This document shows positions 25,627-34,313 of a stretch of DNA of 51,152 nucleotides, one piece after another. Under the pieces are notes generated by a model. That model was not told where the DNA came from, did not search any database, and saw only the letters and a list, made by a program, of their open reading frames with translations. The translations under genes and the position numbers were made by a program. The DNA is taken from positions 1-51,152 of IMG/VR virus record IMGVR_UViG_3300021373_000228; one strand, 5' to 3'. Every line of letters begins with the position of its first letter. Within the stretch, counting starts at the first letter, position 1. The stretch is from a virus.

Positions 25627-27327
25627 ATGGCAGGATATTCAAGACAGGACACCAATAACAATATTGCCAATGGTAACGTTATTGATGCAGATGATCTAGA
25701 CAATGAGTTTAACGCTATTGAGGATGCATTTAATGCCTCAACAGGTCACAACCACGATGGTAGTGCAGGTGGTGGTGCGACTATTAATAGTCTTGGGCCT
25801 AGTTCAGATTTTGTTGTTAGTGCAACAGAGATTAAAGGTAAGACAGCAAACACACTAGATGTTGGTACTTCTAGTACACCTTTTAAAGATGGTCACTTTG
25901 ATGGCACTCTTAATACAGACATTCTAAGCGTTGATGAAACATCTACTTTTACAGGCGCTGCAACTTTTAGTGGCGGTATTACAGGTGATGTAACGGGCGA
26001 TCTTACTGGTGATATTAAAAATGCTGATGGTACTGTTGTAGTAGATGTAGGCACAGATGCAGTAGCTGCTGTGTTAACAGGTAATGTAACAGGCAATCTT
26101 ACAGGTGATGTACTTAACTCAGATGCTACAACTGTTTTAGATGTAGGTTCTGATCTTGTAACAGCAACATTTACAGGTAACGTCACAGGTAATGCAGATA
26201 CAGCAGATGCTTGGTCTACAGGCCGCACAGTGACATTTGCTACAGGTGATGTAACAGGTTCATTTACTATTGATGGTAGTGCTGATGTAACAGATGTTGA
26301 TCTTTCTGTAGCATCTAGCCTAACTACTGATCTAGTAGGTGATGTATATGCATCTGACGGTACAAGCAAGATACTAGAGTCTGGTACAGATGGTACAGAT
26401 GCTGTATTAACAGGTACAGTTTCTTCACTATCAAACCATAACACAGATAACCTATCTGAAGGTACAACTAACGTATATTATACAGATGCACGTGTAGATA
26501 CACACCTTAACACAGGAACAGCTACCAGCAGCCAATTATTAAGCTGGACAGGTACAGATTATGATTGGATTGATGCAGGTGCATCAGCTAACTATTATGT
26601 AGATGGTGCGTCATGGGATGTTCAGACAGGTGTACTAACACTACAAGTAAATGGCACAACAAATGTTACAGTTGATCTAGATGGGCGTTACGCTGAAGGT
26701 ACTATCCCTACTGACAACAACCAATTAGCAAATGGTGCTGGCTACGCCACTACCGCACAAGTACCGTCTGACAACAACCAATTACAAAATGGTGCAGGAT
26801 ATGTAACTTCTTCACAAGTAGGAACTATCCCTACTGATAACAGTCAATTAACTAATGGTTCTAACTACGCTACCACATCACAAATTCCATCAGTACCAAC
26901 CAACAACGTCCAATTAAGTAATGGTGCTAACTACGCTACTACATCACAAATTCCAAGTAATAATACCCAATTAAGTAACGGGCGCAGCTACGCCACCACA
27001 TCACAAGTTCCAACCAACAACGCCCAATTAAGTAATGGCGCTGGTTACATCACTAGTGCAACACCCCCGACTACAGCGGGTGCCGTAGGTACATACGCCT
27101 TGATGAGATGGAGGGGCGTAGGTGTTACTTTTGGCACTACCAAATCTGGCTCTACCCTATACCCTGCTGCTGGCTATGGTAGCAATTCTTACGTTCCAAA
27201 TGCTCCGTGGAATGGTGATTGGACAACAACTGCTCAGTCAGGCACATGGAGACACATGGGTTGGGCGGGCTTAAGCAATAGTTCGGATGTGACCCGCTAT
27301 GGTTTATTTATTAAGATTTCCTCATAA
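25627..27327 (+). CDS. Tail fibre protein with beta-helix repeats
   Basis: 566 residues. The N-terminal 60 residues (MAGYSRQDTNNNIANGNVID, then LDNEFNAIEDAFNASTGHNH) are a common virion-attachment head of marine phage fibres. Residues about 110-260 hold repeats around GDVTGDLTGDI/GNVTGN, and residues about 355-480 hold six copies of NNxQLxNGxxYATTSQ, a triple-stranded fibre-shaft pattern. The C-terminal 90 residues are non-repetitive (TWRHMGWAGLSNSSDVTRYG) and probably bind the receptor. The fibre-assembly chaperone follows at 27346. Confidence 0.75.
   Translation: MAGYSRQDTNNNIANGNVIDADDLDNEFNAIEDAFNASTGHNHDGSAGGGATINSLGPSSDFVVSATEIKGKTANTLDVGTSSTPFKDGHFDGTLNTDILSVDETSTFTGAATFSGGITGDVTGDLTGDIKNADGTVVVDVGTDAVAAVLTGNVTGNLTGDVLNSDATTVLDVGSDLVTATFTGNVTGNADTADAWSTGRTVTFATGDVTGSFTIDGSADVTDVDLSVASSLTTDLVGDVYASDGTSKILESGTDGTDAVLTGTVSSLSNHNTDNLSEGTTNVYYTDARVDTHLNTGTATSSQLLSWTGTDYDWIDAGASANYYVDGASWDVQTGVLTLQVNGTTNVTVDLDGRYAEGTIPTDNNQLANGAGYATTAQVPSDNNQLQNGAGYVTSSQVGTIPTDNSQLTNGSNYATTSQIPSVPTNNVQLSNGANYATTSQIPSNNTQLSNGRSYATTSQVPTNNAQLSNGAGYITSATPPTTAGAVGTYALMRWRGVGVTFGTTKSGSTLYPAAGYGSNSYVPNAPWNGDWTTTAQSGTWRHMGWAGLSNSSDVTRYGLFIKISS
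26701..27060 (+). repeat. Six tandem coding repeats in the tail fibre
   Basis: Six units of about 51-66 bases, each coding PxxNNxQLxNGxxYATTSQ-like sequence. DNA similarity between units is high (AATTAAGTAATGG and GCTACCACATCACAA types recur), so copy number could change by slippage or recombination and alter fibre length. Confidence 0.75.
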
Positions 27328-27345
27328 GGATAGGCAGTTACTATT

Positions 27346-27771
27346 ATGACTATTGAAACTATTGAAATCACAGAGTACCGCAACGCGGTAGCATTAGACG
27401 CAAACGCTGACCGCATGGACGTTGAGATAAACCACCCAGAACATGGTTGGATACCTTACACAATGGATGCAAGTGTATCTGAGCCTTCAGTTAATCATGC
27501 TTTATTACGTTCCCTCATAGGTTCAGACTACAGTGCCTACGTGGCCCCTACCCAAGCAGAACTAGATGCAGAAGCTGAATTAGAAGTACGAGCAGAAAGA
27601 GATTATAGACTACTAACAGAGGTAGACCCATTGGTATCCAACCCTCTGCGCTGGGGCGATCTTACGGAAGCTAAACAAGCTGAATGGACTACATACAGAA
27701 CTGATTTATTAAATATCCCACAGCAGGCAGGGTTTCCAAATACAATCACTTGGCCTACTAAACCAGAGTAA
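27346..27771 (+). CDS. Tail fibre assembly chaperone
   Basis: 141 residues. The C-terminal half has the family pattern of phage tail fibre assembly proteins: ERDYRLLTEVDPL, then QAEWTTYRTDLLNIPQQAGF and NTITWPTKPE at the extreme end (R-x-x-LL...W-x-x-YR-x-x-L...FP...WP-x-KP). It folds or trimerises the fibre encoded just upstream. Nineteen bases separate the two genes. Confidence 0.8.
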   Translation: MTIETIEITEYRNAVALDANADRMDVEINHPEHGWIPYTMDASVSEPSVNHALLRSLIGSDYSAYVAPTQAELDAEAELEVRAERDYRLLTEVDPLVSNPLRWGDLTEAKQAEWTTYRTDLLNIPQQAGFPNTITWPTKPE

Positions 27772-27776
27772 GATAA

Positions 27777-28028
27777 ATGTCTAACATACCACCAGAAGAA
27801 CTAGAGGCTATGCTTGATCGTGCAGCTAGACGTGGCGCTAAAGAAGCTTTACGTTCTATTGGTTTGTTAGATGATGACGCGCACAAAGATATTACAGAGA
27901 TGCGTGGTTTATTAGAAGCATATAGAGATACAAAGAAAAGCGTATGGATTACAGTAGTACGTATTACAACAATTGCATTGCTATCATTTGTAGCAGCATC
28001 TGTTTGGATGCAGATAGGGAATAAATAA
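27777..28028 (+). CDS. DUF6127-like small membrane protein
   Basis: 83 residues. Residues 1-55 are charged helix (RAARRGAKEALRSIGLLDDD, then LLEAYRDTKKSVW), followed by one membrane helix (about 58-78). This matches small alphaproteobacterial phage or prophage membrane proteins known as DUF6127 as I recall them, sometimes listed as holin-like. It lies after the fibre chaperone and three bases before a large virion gene. Confidence 0.65.
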   Translation: MSNIPPEELEAMLDRAARRGAKEALRSIGLLDDDAHKDITEMRGLLEAYRDTKKSVWITVVRITTIALLSFVAASVWMQIGNK

Positions 28029-28030
28029 TT

Positions 28031-30250
28031 ATGGCTAAGAAGTTTGCAGGGTTTACACCAGACCAGCTAGGTAAAATTGATCCTTCTCTGCAGGGTAAAC
28101 AGAGTGATGAACAGAATGCTATCATTGCTGCTAACCCAGCGCTTGCTGCACGTGTAGGTAAAATGGCTATGGTTGCACAAAAGCGTATCAATATGGCTTA
28201 CGGTGGTATGGTTAAGAAGGGCTTTAACACTGGTGGTATGTCATTAGAAGAGATACAGGCTCAAAATGAAGCAGCCGCAAGAGATCGTATTCTTAATGAC
28301 GGTGACCCTAGCAATGATTACTTAGCTGCAGGCGCTACAGGTTCTACAGGTGGTGGCTCCACAGGTGGTGGCTCTACAGGTGGTGGCTATAGTCAGGCTG
28401 ATATAGATGCGGCTCAACAACGTTTAGCAGATGCACAACAAAGACTAAATGACGCTATGGCTGCATCACAGGCTAACCCTGAAGATGAGGCTTTAGCCCA
28501 AGCTGTTACACAAGCACAGGCAGATGTTGCTGCTGCACAGGCTGCACTTAATAATATTACTTCTGGGTTTGAAGCGGTAAATGTCCCAAGCCCCGGAGAG
28601 GTACGTGATACTCTGCTAAACGATCCCGGCAGTGTAACAACAACTGCTGATGTAGAAACTACTACTGAGGAACAAAAAGAAGCAGGCACCATTGAAGAGG
28701 GTACTGGTCAGGTAGACACAAAAACAGAAGCAGATGTTACAACAGTTGATACTACTAAAACAGTAGATCAGCCTGATAAAATAACAACAGAGACATACGA
28801 GCCTTTAGAGATTTCTGCTGATGTTGAAGACATCATGGAACGCCTTGAAGAGGTTACAGGTGAGGTAGGTGAGAACGCTCTAGTAAAAGCTCAAACTATG
28901 TCACCAGACGAGTTAGCTCAGCTTGGTCTAACTGCTGCTCAGATTGAGAAAGCGCAGACAGTACAGGGTGCGCCTACTCGTGTAGTAGAGGAAGGTGAGC
29001 TTATTGATGGTTCTACTGTCGATATGGATCGCGTCAAGAAAGAGACAAACTTTGAGGCAGCTACTGGACAGCCCTCTGAAAATGCTACGGTACAAGGCCA
29101 ACTTAATCAGTTAATGGCAGATTTTGAGGGTACTAACCCTCCACCTTGGGCTGCAGGTGCATTACGTGCTGCTGCTGCAATGATGGCTTCACGTGGTCTT
29201 AGCGCTTCCTCTATGGCAGGACAGGCTGCAGTACAGGCTGCTATGGAAGCTGCTCTACCCATCGCTAATGCTGATGCACAGACGTTTGCTAGATTTGAAT
29301 CACAAAACCTAAGCAACCGTCAGCAGGCTGCTATGTTTGCAGCAGAACAACGTGCTAAATTCCTTGGCCTAGAGTTCACACAAGATTTCCAAACTAAGGT
29401 TGCTAACGCTGCTAAGATCAGTGACATTGCTAACATGAACTTTACTGCTGAACAGCAGGTAGCGCTAGAAAATGCACGGCTTGCACAGTCTGTTGACCTA
29501 GCTAATCTACAAGCTGCTAACGCTAAGGTTCTTGCTGATGCTGCAGCTATGACACAGTTAGACCTAACTAACCTAACTAATCTGCAGCAGGCAGAAGTTC
29601 AAAACGCTAAAGCATTCCTACAGATGGATTTAACTAATCTTAGTTACCAACAGCAGGATAAGTTATTTAAAGCCCAATCTATGGTAAAAGCTATGTTGTC
29701 TGATCAGGCTGCTACAAATGCTGCTAATCAATTTAATGCAGCTAGTGAAAATCAGACAAATCAATTTATGGCTAACCTGACATCACAGATTAGTATGTTT
29801 AACACAGAACAGTCTAATTTAATGGAGCAATTTAACGCGGGGCAAACTAATGCTATGTCCCAGTTTAATGCTAACCTTGAAGCTGCTCGTGAACAGTTTA
29901 ACGCAACTAACTCTCTTGTGATTGCCCAAGCAAACGCTAACTGGGCGCAATCATACACGTTAGCAGATAATGCAGCTATTAATGCAGCAAACCGTGATGC
30001 GGCTTTGTTTACAAATGAACTAACAATGGCAGGCTACAATAACATCTTGCAGTATGAGCGTGACTCTATTAGCTACGCATTTAAAGCTTATCAGAATGAG
30101 TTGCAACGTGAGCTACAGCTTCTTCTTGAGCAGATGCGTAAAGATGTTGATCTTGCTAAGGCACAAGCAGAAATTGATATGTCGGCAGGACAATCACGTG
30201 GTGCTATAGAACAGATTATATTCAATAAAGTGCTTGATTGGGCGTTCTAA
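28031..30250 (+). CDS. Internal virion protein, Gln/Asn-rich helical
   Basis: 739 residues. The N-terminus has the AYGGMVKKGFNTGGM tag shared with the Gly/Met-rich small protein at 3436, then a GSTGGGSTGGG linker (about 98-118), an acidic Thr-rich zone, and a very long helical region (about 360-700) with repeated Q-F-N-A and N-Q-F motifs and Ala/Gln-rich heptads. Glycine/alanine-rich helical proteins of this kind in podoviruses are packaged and ejected with the DNA (T7 gp14/15/16 analogues). Position before the probable lysis genes is like other marine podoviruses. Confidence 0.6.
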   Translation: MAKKFAGFTPDQLGKIDPSLQGKQSDEQNAIIAANPALAARVGKMAMVAQKRINMAYGGMVKKGFNTGGMSLEEIQAQNEAAARDRILNDGDPSNDYLAAGATGSTGGGSTGGGSTGGGYSQADIDAAQQRLADAQQRLNDAMAASQANPEDEALAQAVTQAQADVAAAQAALNNITSGFEAVNVPSPGEVRDTLLNDPGSVTTTADVETTTEEQKEAGTIEEGTGQVDTKTEADVTTVDTTKTVDQPDKITTETYEPLEISADVEDIMERLEEVTGEVGENALVKAQTMSPDELAQLGLTAAQIEKAQTVQGAPTRVVEEGELIDGSTVDMDRVKKETNFEAATGQPSENATVQGQLNQLMADFEGTNPPPWAAGALRAAAAMMASRGLSASSMAGQAAVQAAMEAALPIANADAQTFARFESQNLSNRQQAAMFAAEQRAKFLGLEFTQDFQTKVANAAKISDIANMNFTAEQQVALENARLAQSVDLANLQAANAKVLADAAAMTQLDLTNLTNLQQAEVQNAKAFLQMDLTNLSYQQQDKLFKAQSMVKAMLSDQAATNAANQFNAASENQTNQFMANLTSQISMFNTEQSNLMEQFNAGQTNAMSQFNANLEAAREQFNATNSLVIAQANANWAQSYTLADNAAINAANRDAALFTNELTMAGYNNILQYERDSISYAFKAYQNELQRELQLLLEQMRKDVDLAKAQAEIDMSAGQSRGAIEQIIFNKVLDWAF

Positions 30251-30269
30251 TTTAATTGGGGTAATAATA

Positions 30270-31301
30270 ATGGCAGGGTTTTTTGAATCTGCGCAAGATG
30301 TTTATAAAATGCAGACACAGGCTATTGAGTCTTTAGCTAATTCTAAAGAGGTGGCTGCAGATGGTATTATGTCTAATGCTGCAGAAGAAAAGGATGACGG
30401 TGTATTAGGTTCTCTTAAATCATTTGTTAATGATATCAGAGCATCTCGTGAAAAGAGTAGACAAGAGGCTGCTGAAGAACCAGTTGTACCTCAAACAAAA
30501 CCTAAGCCTCTTATTTCACAAGAGAGCGTTGATGCATTTATGAATGAGACAAAACTCCGTTATCCAAATATGGTAGATAAGGCACCTAATAAGCCTCTAG
30601 ATTTTAGTGATGCGGCTGTTGAAAAGCAAGAAGCTACTAAGCCTGAATATCAGCCAAATGAAAAGATAGGTAACGCCCGTACTGAAGATCGTATGGGCTT
30701 AATGAGTCAGGACACAGTTGATGAAGAAACGACTACTACTACTGACAGCAGTACTAGCTCTGATACCCCTAGCCTCATGGAACCCCCAGCCAAAAAAGTA
30801 ACTAGTCTAGAGATTGTTAATGGGTCACGTGCAGACTATGCCCCTACTGCAGACATGCCAAACATATCTCTAGATTTTAATTCTTTTAAAGGTGCTAAAG
30901 GTACAGAGGTTATTATACCAGATAATGCCACACCAGAAGTACGTGCTGCTGCAGAAAAGTTTAATCAGTTAGTTGTAGAATTTGCTGCTAAACATGGTTA
31001 TGAGAACTATAAAAATCGCGGCGTAAAAACAAGAAGCGAAAATAAGCGTGGTGTGTCTAACACTATTCATTTAGAGCCTTTCTTTACACAAGACGCAAAG
31101 ATAGAAGCCATCATTAATGATAACATGGATGAGTTTGCACAGATTTATAAAACAGCATTTGAAGGTGTTACAGGCCGCATGGTATTACCACACGGTGTTA
31201 AAAACTCCAAAGGTATACAAGATAGAGGCGCTGTATCTAAAACATTTGGAGATGAATACTCTTTTGGTGAGATGATTATCTCAAGATTGTTAGGTGAGTA
31301 A
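30270..31301 (+). CDS. Probable peptidoglycan hydrolase (endolysin-like)
   Basis: 343 residues from ATG 30270; an upstream TTG at 30234 lies inside the previous gene. The N-terminal 200 residues are low-complexity and charged. The C-terminal domain (about 205-343) has RGVKTRSENKRGV, NTIHLEPFF (His267, Glu269) and LPHGVKNSKG with His308, a pattern I associate with phage amidase-like lysins. An adjacent three-helix membrane protein (31301) could be the holin. The long N-terminal region is unusual for a free endolysin, so a virion-bound hydrolase is possible. Confidence 0.5.
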   Translation: MAGFFESAQDVYKMQTQAIESLANSKEVAADGIMSNAAEEKDDGVLGSLKSFVNDIRASREKSRQEAAEEPVVPQTKPKPLISQESVDAFMNETKLRYPNMVDKAPNKPLDFSDAAVEKQEATKPEYQPNEKIGNARTEDRMGLMSQDTVDEETTTTTDSSTSSDTPSLMEPPAKKVTSLEIVNGSRADYAPTADMPNISLDFNSFKGAKGTEVIIPDNATPEVRAAAEKFNQLVVEFAAKHGYENYKNRGVKTRSENKRGVSNTIHLEPFFTQDAKIEAIINDNMDEFAQIYKTAFEGVTGRMVLPHGVKNSKGIQDRGAVSKTFGDEYSFGEMIISRLLGE

Positions 31302-31744
31302 TGTTTGGTTTACCCCTAGAACTAGTCACAATGTTGTTCTCCACCGTCTTAGGTGGAGTCATGTCTATTTGGGGTCAATCCATCAAGGCCCGACAAGCAG
31401 AGCAAAAGATGCTGCTGCAACGTGCAGAGTTTAATCGCAGTGCTGTAGCTGATGCGCGTGAAGCAGGTAAGGATGATAAACACTTTGCATGGACACGTAG
31501 ACTAATAGCTCTATCTGCTGTGTTCTCAATTATCGTATTGCCAAAGCTAGTCGCTGTATGGTATCCTGATGTTAGCGTTTATGTAGGATATACAGAGGTT
31601 CAAGGTGGTTTCATGAACTGGTTATTTGGACCAGAGGAAGCTGTGCAATGGAAAATGGCACGAGGCTTTGTTATCACTCCACTAGATACACACATTGTTT
31701 CCGCTATTGTGGGATTATACTTCGGCGCAGGATTTACTAAATAG
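31301..31744 (+). CDS. Holin-like membrane protein
   Basis: 147 residues with hydrophobic segments at about 5-23, 66-88 and 124-146, separated by a charged loop (residues 28-60, KARQAEQKMLLQRAEF). Starts by TAATG overlap with the probable lysin gene. Three-segment membrane proteins next to a lysin gene are typical class I holins, though the large charged loop also fits marine phage membrane proteins of unknown role. Confidence 0.55.
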   Translation: MFGLPLELVTMLFSTVLGGVMSIWGQSIKARQAEQKMLLQRAEFNRSAVADAREAGKDDKHFAWTRRLIALSAVFSIIVLPKLVAVWYPDVSVYVGYTEVQGGFMNWLFGPEEAVQWKMARGFVITPLDTHIVSAIVGLYFGAGFTK

Positions 31745-31752
31745 GTTATATT

Positions 31753-32289
31753 ATGGACTCTAAAGATATTCAATCACAGGTTTTTTCTGGCCCTGTTCCC
31801 GGCCACTCTCTTACAGATGAACCCGGTGCATTTCCTTGGGAACAGCCACCTATGTACAATGAAGTAGACGATGTACGTAATTATTATACTAAGAAGATCG
31901 CTGATGAAGAGGTTAGTGATAACTTATTAGATATGATGGATTTAGGTATTCCTATTAGTGTTATCTCTGGTTCAATGCTAAGTAAGGGTATCATGGATGG
32001 TATCCATACTGTAGATGTTAAACTTATTCTACAGCCTCAGATTGGTGTGCTTCTTAAGAATATGGCTGAAGAGGCAGGTATTTCGTATAAAGAAACTATG
32101 AATGATTATATTGATGAAAACCCTGCTAAAGAGCGTAAAAATAGAATGAAGTTAGCAGCTAAACTTGCCATCAGACAATCTCAGCGTGGTAAAGATGAAG
32201 GTGACATGATTCAAGAGGTCGTAGCAGAAGAGATCGTGGAAGAGCCACAAGAACAAGAAGAGCCTAAGGGCTTGATGGCTAAGGAGTAA
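31753..32289 (+). CDS. Conserved virion-associated protein
   Basis: 178 residues. An N-terminal motif GPVPGHSLTDEPGAFPWEQP is shared by many marine phage proteins; the middle has alternating helix (NLLDMMDLGIPISVISGSML) and the C-terminus is acidic (QEVVAEEIVEEPQEQEE). It precedes the two large internal proteins and may be an internal capsid component or chaperone for them. Identification rests on the N-terminal motif and context. Confidence 0.55.
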   Translation: MDSKDIQSQVFSGPVPGHSLTDEPGAFPWEQPPMYNEVDDVRNYYTKKIADEEVSDNLLDMMDLGIPISVISGSMLSKGIMDGIHTVDVKLILQPQIGVLLKNMAEEAGISYKETMNDYIDENPAKERKNRMKLAAKLAIRQSQRGKDEGDMIQEVVAEEIVEEPQEQEEPKGLMAKE

Positions 32290-32294
32290 ACACC

Positions 32295-34304
32295 ATGTTA
32301 AGAGGTGCATATGCAGCAGGTCGTGCTAAGGGTTTTACTGATTCTCTTGTTGCGGGTATAGAAAAGCGTGAAGAAGAACGTACTAAATATGTTGATCTAG
32401 CCATTGATAGTGCAAAACGTACAGCACCTAGATATGCTGCTGGCGAGGCTAATGCAAAACAAATAGAAGATATGATGTACCAAATGGAAGAGGATTTTGG
32501 TATAACTAATGAAGAGTTTATTGGATTAGTACAAAACTACGATATTAATAAAGTTTATGAAAATGTCTATGCAGCTAAAGCTGTAATGGAAAAGAATAAT
32601 ATTGCTGGTCAGATTGATAAGAGCTTAATCTTAGGTAGCCTTACTCTACCAGAGAAGATCAACTTAGGCGAAAATGTAGACCCAGCAAAAGCTCTACGTA
32701 TGATTTTAATGGGTGTATCTGCCCACACTGACCCAAACAATAAATCAGAATCACATAGAACAGGTGCTATTGGTAAAGCTATCTCTGATATGTTTGCATT
32801 GAACCCACGCCTGTCTGCAGAAGACATGATTAAGGGTATGCAGATAGCGGGTGTTCCTATTGAGCAGCTACAACAGTATGAAGCATCTGGTGGCATAAAG
32901 CAAACACCGTTCCCTCAATTAAAAGCATCTGGTCCTTTCCAAGGTGTTGAAATTGATTACACAGCAGATAACTTTAATACTACAAAGAATCGTTTTGCAT
33001 CTGTCTTCACTCGTTTAGGTACAGCCGGGCTAGCAAACGATGTAACAGGACTAGGAGAGCTTACACAAGAGCAGCTTGCTGCTACTGTATTTGGTAAAGG
33101 CAAAACTAAAGAACAGCTTTATGCTTTTGTTGATAATGCTGGTCTAACATTTGCTCGTTTAGAAAAAGCTCTTATTGCTAAAGGTCTAAATGTTGGTTTT
33201 GCAAACCGCAACTCTCGTATGGATGCAATGGGTGAAATTGCTAAACGCATTGGCGGTAACCCTACAGAAACACAAAAGTTTATGGCTATGGTAGCAGAAA
33301 GCCCTGCAGTAGCTGAGCGTATCGTTGAAGTGTATGGTAATGACCAGTATATCACTGATGAAGAGTTTGAATACATCATGTCTGGTGAGCGTACAACCAT
33401 TGATGATGGTGTGCCTGTAGTAGAAGCCCCTGATGGTGCAATGAAAGTAAAGCCAGAAGAGGCACCCTCTGTTACTGAGCAGACAGAAGAAGCACTTAAA
33501 GATTTCACTATGTCTCCAAATGAAGAGGAACAGCTAAGCGCTCAGGAGATTCCTACAATAGCTGATCCTGATGTACCGTCTTTACGTGAGGGTCCAGAGG
33601 GTCTGACTATGTTCCCAGACGTAGTACCACCACTAAACATTCCTGAAGATGTTATTAGTGAGGATACACTCTTTACTGCAAACCTTCGTAAGATTGCTGC
33701 ACAGAATGATATGACAGTAGATGAAATGTTAGGCACACCTGGTGGTGGACCACGTGCATTAGCTCTTCAAGCTATGAAGGATGCTTGGAAGCCTCAGATG
33801 GAGAAATACACTAAGGCTGAATGGAAAGCTATGGATAGAGATGAACGCAGAGATCGTGGTCTTCCAGTTCGTCCTATTGATATGTGGGCTGCAGGTTCTA
33901 GCAACTTCAAAGATCAAACACCTTGGTATGAAAAGTTCTCTTCACGAGATCAGGTGCAAGCAGGTGACGCTGGTAGCCGCCTAGATGCTGAAGGTAATGT
34001 TAAGCCTGACGTTAAAGCTGCAGAGGACGAAGACCTATTTGAGGATATTAATTCTGCAATTCTTGAAGCTGCACTAGAGGATAAACCTACATTTGCATCT
34101 ATCTTTGAGGCACGTGCATACTCTGAGCAGTGGTTAAAGAAAAACATCCCAGATTATGAAGAGTGGATGACAGAAACAGGCTATTCAATTGAGCGCATTG
34201 CATTGGATATGTTCAACGAACTAAAAGCTGTAGATACACCAACTACAACACCAAGTAATGTAGATTCTGAGGCGGCAAGCTTAGCAGACGAACTATTACA
34301 GTAA
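32295..34304 (+). CDS. Internal (ejection) virion protein
   Basis: 669 residues, mostly helical, starting MLRGAYAAGRAKGFTDSLVA. No enzymatic domain is seen; the middle is acidic and disordered (about 370-450), the C-terminus helical. It lies between the small conserved virion protein and a 1128-residue protein, and such a pair of large genes at the end of a podovirus structural operon is usually the internal core that forms the DNA-delivery channel. Confidence 0.55.
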   Translation: MLRGAYAAGRAKGFTDSLVAGIEKREEERTKYVDLAIDSAKRTAPRYAAGEANAKQIEDMMYQMEEDFGITNEEFIGLVQNYDINKVYENVYAAKAVMEKNNIAGQIDKSLILGSLTLPEKINLGENVDPAKALRMILMGVSAHTDPNNKSESHRTGAIGKAISDMFALNPRLSAEDMIKGMQIAGVPIEQLQQYEASGGIKQTPFPQLKASGPFQGVEIDYTADNFNTTKNRFASVFTRLGTAGLANDVTGLGELTQEQLAATVFGKGKTKEQLYAFVDNAGLTFARLEKALIAKGLNVGFANRNSRMDAMGEIAKRIGGNPTETQKFMAMVAESPAVAERIVEVYGNDQYITDEEFEYIMSGERTTIDDGVPVVEAPDGAMKVKPEEAPSVTEQTEEALKDFTMSPNEEEQLSAQEIPTIADPDVPSLREGPEGLTMFPDVVPPLNIPEDVISEDTLFTANLRKIAAQNDMTVDEMLGTPGGGPRALALQAMKDAWKPQMEKYTKAEWKAMDRDERRDRGLPVRPIDMWAAGSSNFKDQTPWYEKFSSRDQVQAGDAGSRLDAEGNVKPDVKAAEDEDLFEDINSAILEAALEDKPTFASIFEARAYSEQWLKKNIPDYEEWMTETGYSIERIALDMFNELKAVDTPTTTPSNVDSEAASLADELLQ

Positions 34305-34313
34305 GGAACGGCA

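Noticed and set aside
26701-27060. CRISPR-like array
   Set aside because: The repeats are in frame within a fibre gene and the spacers are not distinct; no cas genes are present.
27061-27327. Diversity-generating retroelement target at the fibre tip
   Set aside because: No reverse transcriptase or template repeat is seen in the window.
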